Below are positions 27,323 to 36,301 of a stretch of DNA of 64,000 nucleotides, piece by piece; the stretch's first letter is position 1, and each line of letters starts with the position of its first letter. Source of the DNA: Paraferrimonas sp. SM1919 (GTDB taxonomy: Bacteria > Pseudomonadota > Gammaproteobacteria > Enterobacterales > Shewanellaceae); contig NZ_WINH01000002.1 in the NCBI RefSeq assembly GCF_010993985.1, forward strand, positions 1 to 64,000, given 5' to 3'. Both the position numbers and the translations under genes were made by a program. Below the pieces are notes generated by a model, which was not told the DNA's origin, made no database searches, and worked only from the letters and a program-made list of their open reading frames with translations.

Positions 27323-27850
27323 ATGAACCAAACCATTCTCGAGCAACAAAATAACCCTTTACACGGCTTAGGGCTAGAGGCACTGATCAAAGAAATATCC
27401 GACCATTATGGTTGGGAAATTTTGCATGCGGCACTGCGCATGAACTGCTTTAAAGAAAAACCTTCGGTGGCGTCTGCGGCTAAGTTTTTAAAAAAGACGG
27501 ATTGGGCTCGTGAAAAAGTGGAAAACTTCTACTTATATCGTTTTAAGCGTATGCCAAGGCCGAGTGCTCAGCAGTTCCAATTAAAGCCGCGCGAACGTGG
27601 CTTTGCTGAGGGGCTAGAGCCAAAGGCGCCGATGAAATTAACCTTTGAAATTATTGAGCAGATGCAGCAAAAAGCCGCTGAAGATCATGAAAGACAATCC
27701 GAGCTAAGGCGACAGCAAAAGCCCCAGGGTGCAGCTAGGAATCATGGTGGCGGCTACCGTAACAATAGCAGCCGTAGTAGTGGTCATAGCCAACGTAAAC
27801 CAGAGCCTAAACCAGGCGAAAAACATAACCCTTGGGGTAATCACTCTTAA
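27323..27850 (+). CDS. VF530 family protein (DUF2132), likely DNA-binding
   Basis: A 175-residue protein whose first 75 residues match the VF530 family. NPLHGLGLEALIKEISDHYGWEIL... and the following KFLKKTDWAREKVENFY block are the family's hallmarks. VF530 is a small helical fold thought to bind DNA. The last 65 residues are a low-complexity tail rich in Gln, Arg, Asn, Ser and Gly, probably disordered and basic, which would suit nucleic-acid contact. I start at MNQT; an upstream ATG adds ten residues without a better ribosome site. The cellular role is unknown. Confidence 0.75.
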   Translation: MNQTILEQQNNPLHGLGLEALIKEISDHYGWEILHAALRMNCFKEKPSVASAAKFLKKTDWAREKVENFYLYRFKRMPRPSAQQFQLKPRERGFAEGLEPKAPMKLTFEIIEQMQQKAAEDHERQSELRRQQKPQGAARNHGGGYRNNSSRSSGHSQRKPEPKPGEKHNPWGNHS

Positions 27851-27867
27851 CGGCAAGTTGGCACTGT

Positions 27868-28326
27868 TTATACATATTCAACGGGTAGAGCGGTGGTGTA
27901 CTTAATTTTTTCCATGGCAAAACTGGAACTGACATCGGTCAGCTTTACCTTTTGAATCATCTTCTTGTAAAAGGCGTCATAGGCCTTCATATCTGGCACA
28001 ACAACTCTTAATAAATAGTCTTGTTCACCGCTTAAACGGTAAAACTCGACGACTTCATCAATGTCATCGGCGAACTTAGAAAAGTTATCTAACCAGCCCT
28101 GTTCATGGGAGCTGGTTTTCACCATCACAAATACCGTCAATCCTACGTTTAGTTTTTCGGCATCCGCTAATACCACACGATCTGTGATCACTCCTTGTTG
28201 TTCGAGCTTTTGAATTCTGCGCCAACAGGGGGTAGGGGAAAGGCCGACACTTTCTGCAATTTGGTTAATGGATAAAGTGCTGTCTGCCTGCAGTAGTTTT
28301 AATATTTGTTTATCAAATTTGTCCAT
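27868..28326 (-). CDS. Lrp/AsnC family regulator, DecR (YbaO)-like
   Basis: A 152-residue Lrp/AsnC regulator with a helix-turn-helix (LSINQIAESVGLSPTPCWRR) and a C-terminal ligand-binding domain. It has the same length as E. coli DecR/YbaO and shares its distinctive blocks: the TPCW in the recognition helix, DYLLRV, and the end SSFAMEKIKYTTALP. DecR activates cysteine breakdown in E. coli when cysteine accumulates. Here the gene faces a cysteine synthase-type PLP enzyme across 171 bases. This context agrees with a cysteine-responsive switch. The exact ligand remains inference. Confidence 0.88.
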   Translation of the reverse strand: MDKFDKQILKLLQADSTLSINQIAESVGLSPTPCWRRIQKLEQQGVITDRVVLADAEKLNVGLTVFVMVKTSSHEQGWLDNFSKFADDIDEVVEFYRLSGEQDYLLRVVVPDMKAYDAFYKKMIQKVKLTDVSSSFAMEKIKYTTALPVEYV

Positions 28327-28497
28327 GGATTACCAAGTGTTTATCTAGTAATTTACCCATTGGTAGAATTAGATTTTCTTTTTATGAGTAAATTGAAAAA
28401 TTATTCTTAATGTGTACCGTATCGCGCATGAAATAGCAAAGTTTATCTCCTCGGAATGATTAATACTAAATACATCAATTTTTAGGGGAACACATTT

Positions 28498-29475
28498 ATG
28501 GGCAAGGTAGCAAATCTCATTCAACCAGTAGCGGCAGATATCGGTCGCGGTGTGGTATACAACAATATTTTAGAAACCATAGGTAATACCCCGCTCGTTC
28601 GTTTAAGTAACTTTGCTCAAATTAATGAGTTAGGGGCTAATATTTTAGCCAAGATAGAATCCTTTAATCCAGCTGGCTCGATCAAGGATAGGCCAGCTCT
28701 GGCTATGATTGAAGATGCCATTCACAAAGGCCGAATCAATGCACAAACCGAAATTGTAGAAGCGACATCTGGTAATAATGGTGTGGCTTGTGCTTGGGTT
28801 TGCGCCATCAAGAAAATCCCTCTAACCATTGTTATGCCAGAACATATGTCGATTGAGCGTCGTAAACTGATTAAGCATTATGGTGCTAACCTAGTGCTTA
28901 CCCCAAAAGCGCTCGGCACCAAAGGCGCCATTGATAAAGCTAAGGCAATGATCGAAGAAAACGAGCATGCCATTATGCTGGATCAGTTTGCTAACCCTGC
29001 AAACTTAGCCATGCATGCCAGCACTACTGCTGAAGAAATTTGGCGAGACACTCAGGGGAAGGTGGATGTGTTAGTCGCGGGTATTGGTACCGGCGGAACG
29101 CTATCTGGGATTGCCCAAACACTTAAAGATAAGAACCCAAACCTTAAAGTCATCGCCGTTGAGCCTGCTTCATGCCCAGTATTATCTGAAGGCCGTTCGG
29201 GGGTACATAAAATTCAAGGGTTAAGCTCGGGCCATGTGCCTGACATTCTGCGTCTTGATTTAATTGATGAGATTATTACCGTAGAAAATGAAGACGCCAT
29301 TATGTACGCCCAAGACATTGCTATCAGCGAAGGTTTGCCGGTTGGTATTTCCTCTGGTGCGGCATTAAAGGCTTGTTGTGAGCTAGGTAAGCGCGCTGAG
29401 TTTACTGGTAAAAATGTAGTGACAATATTAGCGGATAACGCCGAGCGCTACATTAGTACTGAATTATTTAACTAG
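28498..29475 (+). CDS. Cysteine synthase family PLP enzyme
   Basis: A 325-residue fold-type II PLP enzyme. IGNTPLVRL and NPAGSIKDRPAL (PLP lysine Lys63) are the signatures of O-acetylserine sulfhydrylase, and GIGTGGTLSG binds the phosphate. The substrate loop reads TSGNNG where most cysteine synthases have TSGNTG. It resembles CysK/CysM-type enzymes, but the first 20 residues extend past the usual start. It could instead degrade cysteine or act on a related substrate, given that it faces a DecR-like regulator that elsewhere controls cysteine detoxification. The start follows TAGGGGA at good spacing. A bidirectional terminator lies after it. Confidence 0.87.
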   Translation: MGKVANLIQPVAADIGRGVVYNNILETIGNTPLVRLSNFAQINELGANILAKIESFNPAGSIKDRPALAMIEDAIHKGRINAQTEIVEATSGNNGVACAWVCAIKKIPLTIVMPEHMSIERRKLIKHYGANLVLTPKALGTKGAIDKAKAMIEENEHAIMLDQFANPANLAMHASTTAEEIWRDTQGKVDVLVAGIGTGGTLSGIAQTLKDKNPNLKVIAVEPASCPVLSEGRSGVHKIQGLSSGHVPDILRLDLIDEIITVENEDAIMYAQDIAISEGLPVGISSGAALKACCELGKRAEFTGKNVVTILADNAERYISTELFN

Positions 29476-29525
29476 CATAGCTTCTGCAGTTTTAGCGTAT
29501 TAAAAGGATTTAATTCGCATTTATT

Positions 29526-29559
29526 AAAAAGGCCAGCTTATTGAGTAAGCTGGCCTTTT
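29526..29559. terminator. Bidirectional terminator between the cysteine synthase gene and fabV
   Basis: A long hairpin with arms AAGGCCAGCTTA and TAAGCTGGCCTT, flanked by A and T runs, sits between two convergent genes. It can serve both strands. Confidence 0.85.
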
Positions 29560-29582
29560 GTGATGTTGCAATAGCAGACTAA

Positions 29583-30785
29583 TTAGATGTCGGCTACGTC
29601 GAATTCAACTACAGGGTTAACGTCTGCTTCGTAATCTACGCCAGCAACGCCAAAACCAAACAGGCTTAGGAATTCTTCTTTGTACTGAATGTAATCAGTC
29701 ACTTCGCTAAGGTTTTCAGTGGTCACTGTTGGCCATAGCGCAACACAGTGCTGTTGAATGTGCGCTTTTAGCTCCCAGTCATCAAGGCGTAGGCGGTTTT
29801 CGCTGTCGACTTCTGCCGCGCTGCCGTCAGCCTTGTATAAACGCTGGTGGAACATACGGTTAATTTGCTCGATGCAGCCTTCGTGTAGACCTTCTTCACG
29901 CATTTTCTTAAATACCATAGCAATGTACAGAGGCATTACTGGAATAGCAGAAGAGGCTTGAGTCACTACCGACTTAAGTACAGCAACGTTGGCTGAACCA
30001 CCGATTTGCTGCATCTCATTATCGATAGCTTGAGCCGCACGGTCTAAATCTTTCTTCGCTTCACCTAGGGCACCTTCCCAGTAGATTGGCCAAGTGAGCT
30101 CGGTACCAATGTAGCTGTAAGCGACAGTCTTACAACCATCAGCAAGAACACCAGCATCTTTAAGTGCAGACATCCACAGTTCCCAGTCTTGACCACCCAT
30201 TACAGTCACAGTATCAGCAATTTCTTGCTCGGTAGCAGGCTCTACAGACGCTTCAATGATGATGTCTTTGTTAGTGTCTACTGCGGTTGCAGTGTAAGTG
30301 TCACCAATTGGTTTAAGTGCCGAGCGGATCACTTCGCCACTGTCTGGCATTTTACGAACGGGTGAAGCCAGTGAGTAAACCACCATGTCAATTTGGCCTA
30401 GGTCAGCCTTGATGGTTTCAATGACTTTAGCTTTAGCTTCGTGGGAGAACGCATCACCATTAAAGCTTTTTGAGTATAAGCCTTCTTCTTTAGCAAATTT
30501 GTCAAATGCTGCACTGTTGTACCAGCCGGCAGTACCAGGCTTTTTCTCGGTACCTTGTTTTTCAAAGAAAACACCAATGGTTGCAGCACCGCCACCAAAG
30601 GCAGCAGTGATACGACTTGCTAAACCATAACCACTCGAAGAACCAACCACCAAAACACGTTTAGGAGCGTTAGTGATCTCGCCTTGAGATTTAACGTATG
30701 CAATTTGCTCGGCTACTTTATTTTCACAGCCTTTTGGGTGAGTCGTGGTACAAATAAAGCCACGGATCTTAGGTTTGATGATCAT
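29583..30785 (-). CDS. fabV: Enoyl-ACP reductase FabV
   Basis: A 400-residue NADH-dependent trans-2-enoyl-ACP reductase that completes each fatty-acid elongation cycle. It has the FabV-type nucleotide loop [13 protein letters not shown] (about 46-58), a SLASPVR strand end, and the catalytic pair Tyr235 and Lys244 with the family's eight-residue spacing (Y-x8-K). The length is that of FabV, not of the shorter FabI. The gene is downstream of sapF on the same strand, 111 bases away, which is the place FabI occupies near the sap operon in E. coli. FabV enzymes are usually insensitive to triclosan. Confidence 0.95.
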   Translation of the reverse strand: MIIKPKIRGFICTTTHPKGCENKVAEQIAYVKSQGEITNAPKRVLVVGSSSGYGLASRITAAFGGGAATIGVFFEKQGTEKKPGTAGWYNSAAFDKFAKEEGLYSKSFNGDAFSHEAKAKVIETIKADLGQIDMVVYSLASPVRKMPDSGEVIRSALKPIGDTYTATAVDTNKDIIIEASVEPATEQEIADTVTVMGGQDWELWMSALKDAGVLADGCKTVAYSYIGTELTWPIYWEGALGEAKKDLDRAAQAIDNEMQQIGGSANVAVLKSVVTQASSAIPVMPLYIAMVFKKMREEGLHEGCIEQINRMFHQRLYKADGSAAEVDSENRLRLDDWELKAHIQQHCVALWPTVTTENLSEVTDYIQYKEEFLSLFGFGVAGVDYEADVNPVVEFDVADI

Positions 30786-30896
30786 GAGTTAATTCCATAT
30801 AAAAAATTGTGGTTAGCATAAGAGTTTCTGTGGGAAAACGCACCTATTTTCCGTGATATTAGGTCAATTGTCGCTAGTGGTAAGAGGACTCAAAGA

Positions 30897-31685
30897 TTAT
30901 AGACGTGCTTTCTCTAGTGCTTGTTGCTCTTCAATCAAACGTCGTGAGTATTCATGGTTAGGTTGCTCGAAAAGTTCGGCGGTAATACCGATATCGACGA
31001 TTTCTCCATCTAGCATTACCATAGTGCGATCACTAATGTGCTTAATGATATTGAGATCGTGGCTGACAATAATAAATGACAGGCCATTTTGTTTCTGAAG
31101 TTCGAGCAATAATGCAATAATTTGTGCTCGTACTGACATGTCGAGCTCACTTAACGCTTCATCGGCAATAATAACCTTTGGGTCAAGCATTAGTGCTCGA
31201 GCAACCGCAACCCTTTGGCGTTGGCCACCACTGAGCATATTAGGGTAGTAATTGGCATAATCGGGCAATAGATCAACTTTGCGTAAGTTTTGTGCCACTA
31301 AACTTGCGCGCTGTTCTTCATTTAAATCAGTATTGAACCTAAGGGGTTCTTCTAATAATTCACCAATAGTCAGTTTAGGGTTCAAAGAAGTATTAGGATC
31401 TTGAAAAATCATCCTGATGAGCTGACATCGCTGTTTGTTATTACGACGTTCTAGGGGTTGGCCATCAAACAAGATCTCTCCTGAGCTGCGTGACTCTGCC
31501 CCAGCTAAAATTTTTGCTAGAGTGGACTTTCCTGAGCCCGTTTCTCCAACAATGGCTAAGGTTTCACCTTCAAATAATTCAAAAGAGGTGGGTTTTAGGG
31601 CTTGCAGATAATGCCGTTTAAAGCCACTGAACCCTTTAACAAATCTTTTGCTTAAATTGTTAACCTGTAAGATGGCTTTGGCCAT
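30897..31685 (-). CDS. sapF: Peptide ABC transporter ATP-binding protein SapF
   Basis: A 262-residue ABC ATPase, the second nucleotide-binding subunit of the Sap importer, which takes up (antimicrobial) peptides or polyamine-like cargo and supports envelope resistance. The Walker A is intact (GETGSGKST), the signature is LSGGQRQR and the Walker B is VIIADEALSELD. This is the last gene of the sapABCDF operon, and its start overlaps the sapD stop by one base, so translation is coupled. Confidence 0.93.
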   Translation of the reverse strand: MAKAILQVNNLSKRFVKGFSGFKRHYLQALKPTSFELFEGETLAIVGETGSGKSTLAKILAGAESRSSGEILFDGQPLERRNNKQRCQLIRMIFQDPNTSLNPKLTIGELLEEPLRFNTDLNEEQRASLVAQNLRKVDLLPDYANYYPNMLSGGQRQRVAVARALMLDPKVIIADEALSELDMSVRAQIIALLLELQKQNGLSFIIVSHDLNIIKHISDRTMVMLDGEIVDIGITAELFEQPNHEYSRRLIEEQQALEKARL

Positions 31686-32674
31686 TATGCTTGTTCCTTA
31701 ATTGGGAAATGGCAACTGAGTAATCGGCCTTTTTTGCTTCTTGGACTCGGTGCATTAATGCATTGTTTTTGAGCTCTAGGGCAGCGCGGCCCTAGGCGGC
31801 AGCCTTTAGGCAAATTATCAATGGTAGGGATATTACCAGTGAGGGTATTACTGGCTTGAGTAATGTTGTTTTCCAACATCGCCATGGTGTTGAGTAATGC
31901 TTGGGTATAAGGGTGCTTAGCCGTTTGTTTTAAGTCTTCGGCACTGCCACTTTCCATTACTTGGCCACAATAAAGTACCGTTAACCGGTCACAGTAACGG
32001 CTCAATGAAGCAATATCATGGCTCACTAATAGGATAGAAATATTTTGCGTCTGATTGAGTTTCGAAAGCAACCGAATAATTTGTGCCTGGGTGCTACTTT
32101 CCATAGCACTAGTTGGTTCATCTGCAATCAATAGTTTTGGTTTATTTGCAAGCGCCATAGCGATCATGATTTTTTGGCATTCACCCTCGGACAACTCCCA
32201 GGAGTAGCTTTTCATTACCTTGTCGTGTTTTTTAATGCCGACCTTATGCAGCCATTGTCTGGCTTGATCTTTTTTAGGCTTTTGCCAAAACCACCGTTTT
32301 TTGTCTGATTTTGGCAAACATTCTTGTAATTGCTTTCCTATGGGAAGAGCGGGATCGAGAAAAGTAGAGGGTTCTTGAAAAATCATGGCGATCTCACGCC
32401 CCATCAGACTGCGCCTTTGACTGGATGATAACTCTTGTAGCTCAATGTCATTTTCTTGATATTTAAAGGTCATACGATCCGCGCTGACAACCCAGTTTTT
32501 TTCGTAAATACCAAGTATTGTTCTAGCAAGAATGCTTTTACATGAACCTGACTCACCCACAAGCCCATGAATTTGCCCTTCGGTTAAAGTCAGATTGACC
32601 TTGTCTAAAGCGGTAATGATCCCCTGATCGGTGTGAATTTCTACGGTTAAATTACGAATATCTAATAATGGCAT
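31685..32674 (-). CDS. sapD: Peptide ABC transporter ATP-binding protein SapD
   Basis: A 329-residue ABC ATPase of the Sap importer. The signature reads LSEGECQK, as in E. coli SapD, and the Walker B is LLIADEPTS. The C-terminal oligopeptide-transporter domain (GCRLGPRCPRAQ...) is present with its cysteines. One oddity: the Walker A is GESGSCKS, with Cys in place of the Gly before the lysine, whereas E. coli SapD has GESGSGKS. It overlaps sapC and sapF by one base each. The rest of the protein is intact, so it looks expressed and folded. Confidence 0.92.
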   Translation of the reverse strand: MPLLDIRNLTVEIHTDQGIITALDKVNLTLTEGQIHGLVGESGSCKSILARTILGIYEKNWVVSADRMTFKYQENDIELQELSSSQRRSLMGREIAMIFQEPSTFLDPALPIGKQLQECLPKSDKKRWFWQKPKKDQARQWLHKVGIKKHDKVMKSYSWELSEGECQKIMIAMALANKPKLLIADEPTSAMESSTQAQIIRLLSKLNQTQNISILLVSHDIASLSRYCDRLTVLYCGQVMESGSAEDLKQTAKHPYTQALLNTMAMLENNITQASNTLTGNIPTIDNLPKGCRLGPRCPRAQKQCINAPSPRSKKGRLLSCHFPIKEQA

Positions 32675-33567
32675 TATTTACCTCCAGCTTTATTGAAGGC
32701 TCGGCGCAAGCCATCACCGACAAAATTGGTGGCCAATACGCTAAATAAAATGGCTAATCCAGGAATGGTCACAGTCCAAGGTGCATAAAGTAAGTTGGCT
32801 GCACCTTGGGATACCATTGCCCCCCACTCCACCGAGGGGCTTTGTGCACCCAAGCCTAAGAATCCAAGGGCAGCGATATCTAGAATGGCTGTTGAGAGCG
32901 CTAAGGTAATTTGTAAAATTAAGCTGTCCCAAACATTTGGCATAACGACATACCAGTAAATTTGTTGTCGATTGGCACCATCTAAGCGAGCTGCAGTCAC
33001 ATACTCTTTTTGCATCTCAGTATGAATGGTGTTGTGAATGTTACGAACAAACTGGGGAATTAACGTAAGACAAACCGCCCATAGAGTATTTTCTATGCCA
33101 GGGCCTGTGACAGCGACGATTAAGATAGCCAACAATAACGTGGGGATGGATAGTAAGGCATCAAGTAAATGAGACAAAATTGAAGATTTTACACCGCGAG
33201 TCATGCCTGAAATTGAACCGGTTATAAACCCCACAAATAAAGCAATATTGACAACCAGTAAAGCATTGCCAAAGGTTTGTGAGCTACCATGTATGAGTCT
33301 TGATAAAATATCCCTACCAAGTTCATCTGTTCCTAAAAAGAAATCAACTTGACCATTGGTGTTCCAAGATGGTGGCAGCAATTGAGCATGTAAATGTTGT
33401 TGCTCAGGCGGGTAGGGGCTGATCCAGGGGGCAAAAACCATGACTAAAGCCAGGATAATAAGCACCCATAAGCCAGCAATCGCAAGGGGGTTTTTAATGA
33501 ACCTTGCCCAAGCTAATTGCAATGGCGTTGCAATGGCTTCATCCAGATAAATATCACCCCTTGCCAT
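32674..33567 (-). CDS. sapC: Peptide ABC transporter permease SapC
   Basis: A 297-residue inner-membrane permease of the DppC type: a cytosolic N-terminus, a first helix near 25-50, a periplasmic loop with FFLGTDELGRDILSR, and five more helices. The EAA loop (about 190-215: KEYVTAARLDGANRQQIYW) contacts the ATPases SapD and SapF. It overlaps sapB by 14 bases and sapD by one, consistent with a tightly coupled operon. Confidence 0.93.
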   Translation of the reverse strand: MARGDIYLDEAIATPLQLAWARFIKNPLAIAGLWVLIILALVMVFAPWISPYPPEQQHLHAQLLPPSWNTNGQVDFFLGTDELGRDILSRLIHGSSQTFGNALLVVNIALFVGFITGSISGMTRGVKSSILSHLLDALLSIPTLLLAILIVAVTGPGIENTLWAVCLTLIPQFVRNIHNTIHTEMQKEYVTAARLDGANRQQIYWYVVMPNVWDSLILQITLALSTAILDIAALGFLGLGAQSPSVEWGAMVSQGAANLLYAPWTVTIPGLAILFSVLATNFVGDGLRRAFNKAGGK

Positions 33568-34585
33568 ACAATTCTTTCCTGCTTAGTGGATTAAACCAAG
33601 TGTGAATAATATCGATTAAAATGGTACTCACAATGATAAATAACGATACAATTAACACCCCACCCTGAATCGCGGTGTAGTCCCTCTGATTAATCGCTGC
33701 TAACAGCCAACTGCCTATTCCCGGCCATGAAAATATGACTTCAGTAATAATGGCATAACTGGCAATCATTCCAAGTGAATTACCAAATTGCCTTAAAACT
33801 GGCAGTAGCGCGTTGGGCAATGCATGCTTAATAACGACTTGCAAGGAATTGAGCCCCCGAGCTTTAGCGGCACGAATATAATTTTGTGACATTACCTCGA
33901 TCATGGCATTGAACGTTGCACGAGTAATGATGGCAAGGGGCAGTAATGCAAGAGTAAGGGTAGGCAGTACCAAGTGTCGTAGAGCATCGTTTAAAGCAAA
34001 CCATTTTAGCTCACTGTCGGAGAGTATGCAGTCGATCACTAGAAAGCCGGTGACCGGCTCAATTTGATAGAGTAAGTTTTGCCGCTCAGACACGGGAAAC
34101 CAATCAAGTTCAATTCCAAACCATAAGCTCAAACTAATGCCTAGCCAAAAAACGGGCACTGAATAAGCCGTGATAGTGGCGGATAAGATCGCATCTTGCC
34201 AGAATTTAGAATGGATCATGGCAGCGAACACCCCTATCGGGATCCCTAACAAGGTGGCTAAAAATAGTGAGTAAAACCCTAGCTCTAACGACGCCGGTAG
34301 CACTTGCTGTAATTCGGAAGAAATTTCAATTTGGGTGGTGATAGATAAGCCAAAATCACCACTTAATCTTTGCTTGATATAGAAATAGAACTGTTCTAGA
34401 TTCGATTTTTCTAGACCATAGTCGAGCTGCACTTGCTGGAGATGCTCGGCGCTAGGATTGAGTTTGCCGGTTAGCGCTTCTTGAGGACTTGTCGGCAAGG
34501 ATTTAGTGGTAATAAATAACACTAAAAAAAGCGCCAGCGTTGTAGCAATTAACAAGTTAAGTCTTTTAAGTAAATATACTAACAA
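33554..34585 (-). CDS. sapB: Peptide ABC transporter permease SapB
   Basis: A 343-residue inner-membrane permease of the DppB type. The first helix (about 9-27) is followed by a periplasmic domain with LEQFYFYIKQRLSGDFGLS, a standard signature, and five further helices. The EAA loop is QNYIRAAKARGLNSLQVV. It pairs with SapC to form the channel. It starts three bases after the sapA stop and overlaps sapC by 14 bases. Confidence 0.93.
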   Translation of the reverse strand: MLVYLLKRLNLLIATTLALFLVLFITTKSLPTSPQEALTGKLNPSAEHLQQVQLDYGLEKSNLEQFYFYIKQRLSGDFGLSITTQIEISSELQQVLPASLELGFYSLFLATLLGIPIGVFAAMIHSKFWQDAILSATITAYSVPVFWLGISLSLWFGIELDWFPVSERQNLLYQIEPVTGFLVIDCILSDSELKWFALNDALRHLVLPTLTLALLPLAIITRATFNAMIEVMSQNYIRAAKARGLNSLQVVIKHALPNALLPVLRQFGNSLGMIASYAIITEVIFSWPGIGSWLLAAINQRDYTAIQGGVLIVSLFIIVSTILIDIIHTWFNPLSRKELYGKG

Positions 34586-34588
34586 AGT

Positions 34589-36202
34589 TTAATCCTGATC
34601 CCTGGTTTTAAATACCTTGTCTAAACTGATCCCACTAAAAGAATCGATTTCAAGGCCATGTACATTTTTATGGGAAAGCAACAAACGTTCACCATGGCCG
34701 ATATAAGACATTGGCTTTTGTTGTTCTAAAATTTGATGCGCTTGTAAGTAAAGTTGGTATCTTAGTTGTTTATCATTGCTCTTGGCAGCCTGTTGCAATA
34801 ACTTTTCAAAAGCTAGGTGACACCATTTAGAACGGTTATTACCTGATGCAATTGCGGCGCAACTCAGGGTTGAGCTGAAAAAATTATCAGGGTCGGCATT
34901 ATCCGCGCTCCAACCTAACAGTGCGGTATCGTAATTTCCTTCGTTCAGTTTTCCTAGAAAGACACTCCAGTCGTAACTTACGATTTGAGCTTGGATGCCG
35001 ATTTTAGCTAAATCTTGAGTAATTAACTCAGCTGTGCGGTAGGCATTAGGATTATAAGCTCTAGCAACGTTAGGAACCCAAATATTAATATTTAGGTTAT
35101 CGATACCGGCCTCGGTTAATAACGCTTTCGCGGTTATCGGATCAAAGCTCTGGGTGGGCGCGGTCTTAGGATGTGCCCAGGATAATGGAGGTAACAAACT
35201 GTAGGCAATTTGCCCAGTTTTTCCATAGACACTGTCAATAATCGCTTTTTTGTTAATTGCTAGGTCTAGTGCCTGTCTTACCTTAGGGTTATCCAATGGT
35301 GGGCGCTCAGTATTGAAACTCCAAAAAGCCACATTTAAATCAGGTCGATTGACGGTTTTGACCTTTTTTGATGTCTCTAATAGTTTTGCTTCCCTTGCTT
35401 GTGGCAGCGCTGATAGGTCACAATCGCCACTGACTAATTTGGCCAGACGTCTGGTTGAATTAGGAGTGATATCAAATACTAAGTGTTTGGTGCTGGCGAC
35501 AGTTTTGAAATAGTTATCATGGCGTTGATAGCGGATAAATTGATTTTTATTATATTCGATAAAGCGGTATGGACCAGTACCTATAGGCATTTGTGAAAAA
35601 GCCATAATATTGTTTTGCTGCTGCAATAAATCAGCATATTCCTTGGAAAGGATCACTGCAAAAGCACTCGCTAGGTTACTTAAAAAAGTGACATCGGGTT
35701 GGGCTAAGGTGAATTTTACTTGCTGTGGTGAAAGTGCCTCAACATCTATTAAATTTTGTAAAATACCGAGACCTTGGAAGAAAGGGTATTGACCTAAACC
35801 CTCATTATAAAAAGGATGATTGTTGTCTATCATTCTTTGAAAACTAAATACAACATCATCAGCATTGACGGTGCGGCTGGGGGTAAATAGTTCGTTATGA
35901 TGAAACTTAACATCATCTCTAAGGTGAAAGACATACTCGGTTAATGAGGCGTTTATTTGCCAGTGGGTTGCGAGTTCAGGAACAAAAGCAGCTTCTTTAG
36001 GGGAGTAACTCAATAATGAGTTATATAAATGTAATGCTGTGGCATCAAGGGTTGTGCCAGAGGTGGTTTGTTGAGGATTAAAGGCCTCAGGATTCCCTTC
36101 AAGGCAATACACAAGACCACTTGGTGACTGCCCGGATTGAGGGCTACAGGCAGCTAAAATTATGAGTAAAGAAGAAACCAGCAGCTGGCGCATTGCTAAC
36201 AT
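34589..36202 (-). CDS. sapA: Peptide ABC transporter substrate-binding lipoprotein SapA
   Basis: A 537-residue periplasmic solute-binding protein of the oligopeptide family (SBP_bac_5). It begins with a lipoprotein signal (LLIILAAC), so it is probably anchored to the inner membrane, which differs from the soluble E. coli form. The family blocks NADDVVFSFQRM, PIGTGPYRF and ALDLAINKKAI are clear. It is the first gene of sapABCDF and lies back-to-back in series with pspF, 99 bases away on the same strand. An internal ATG three codons on is an alternative start; I see no decisive ribosome site. Confidence 0.93.
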   Translation of the reverse strand: MLAMRQLLVSSLLIILAACSPQSGQSPSGLVYCLEGNPEAFNPQQTTSGTTLDATALHLYNSLLSYSPKEAAFVPELATHWQINASLTEYVFHLRDDVKFHHNELFTPSRTVNADDVVFSFQRMIDNNHPFYNEGLGQYPFFQGLGILQNLIDVEALSPQQVKFTLAQPDVTFLSNLASAFAVILSKEYADLLQQQNNIMAFSQMPIGTGPYRFIEYNKNQFIRYQRHDNYFKTVASTKHLVFDITPNSTRRLAKLVSGDCDLSALPQAREAKLLETSKKVKTVNRPDLNVAFWSFNTERPPLDNPKVRQALDLAINKKAIIDSVYGKTGQIAYSLLPPLSWAHPKTAPTQSFDPITAKALLTEAGIDNLNINIWVPNVARAYNPNAYRTAELITQDLAKIGIQAQIVSYDWSVFLGKLNEGNYDTALLGWSADNADPDNFFSSTLSCAAIASGNNRSKWCHLAFEKLLQQAAKSNDKQLRYQLYLQAHQILEQQKPMSYIGHGERLLLSHKNVHGLEIDSFSGISLDKVFKTRDQD

Positions 36203-36301
36203 ATCTAATTGAATGTCATGAATAATACTTAAGTGTATCTGTATGGGTTAAGTTGGACAATAAAATTTCAGCAAAATTACCCAAGTTAACCACCAATTCA
36301 G

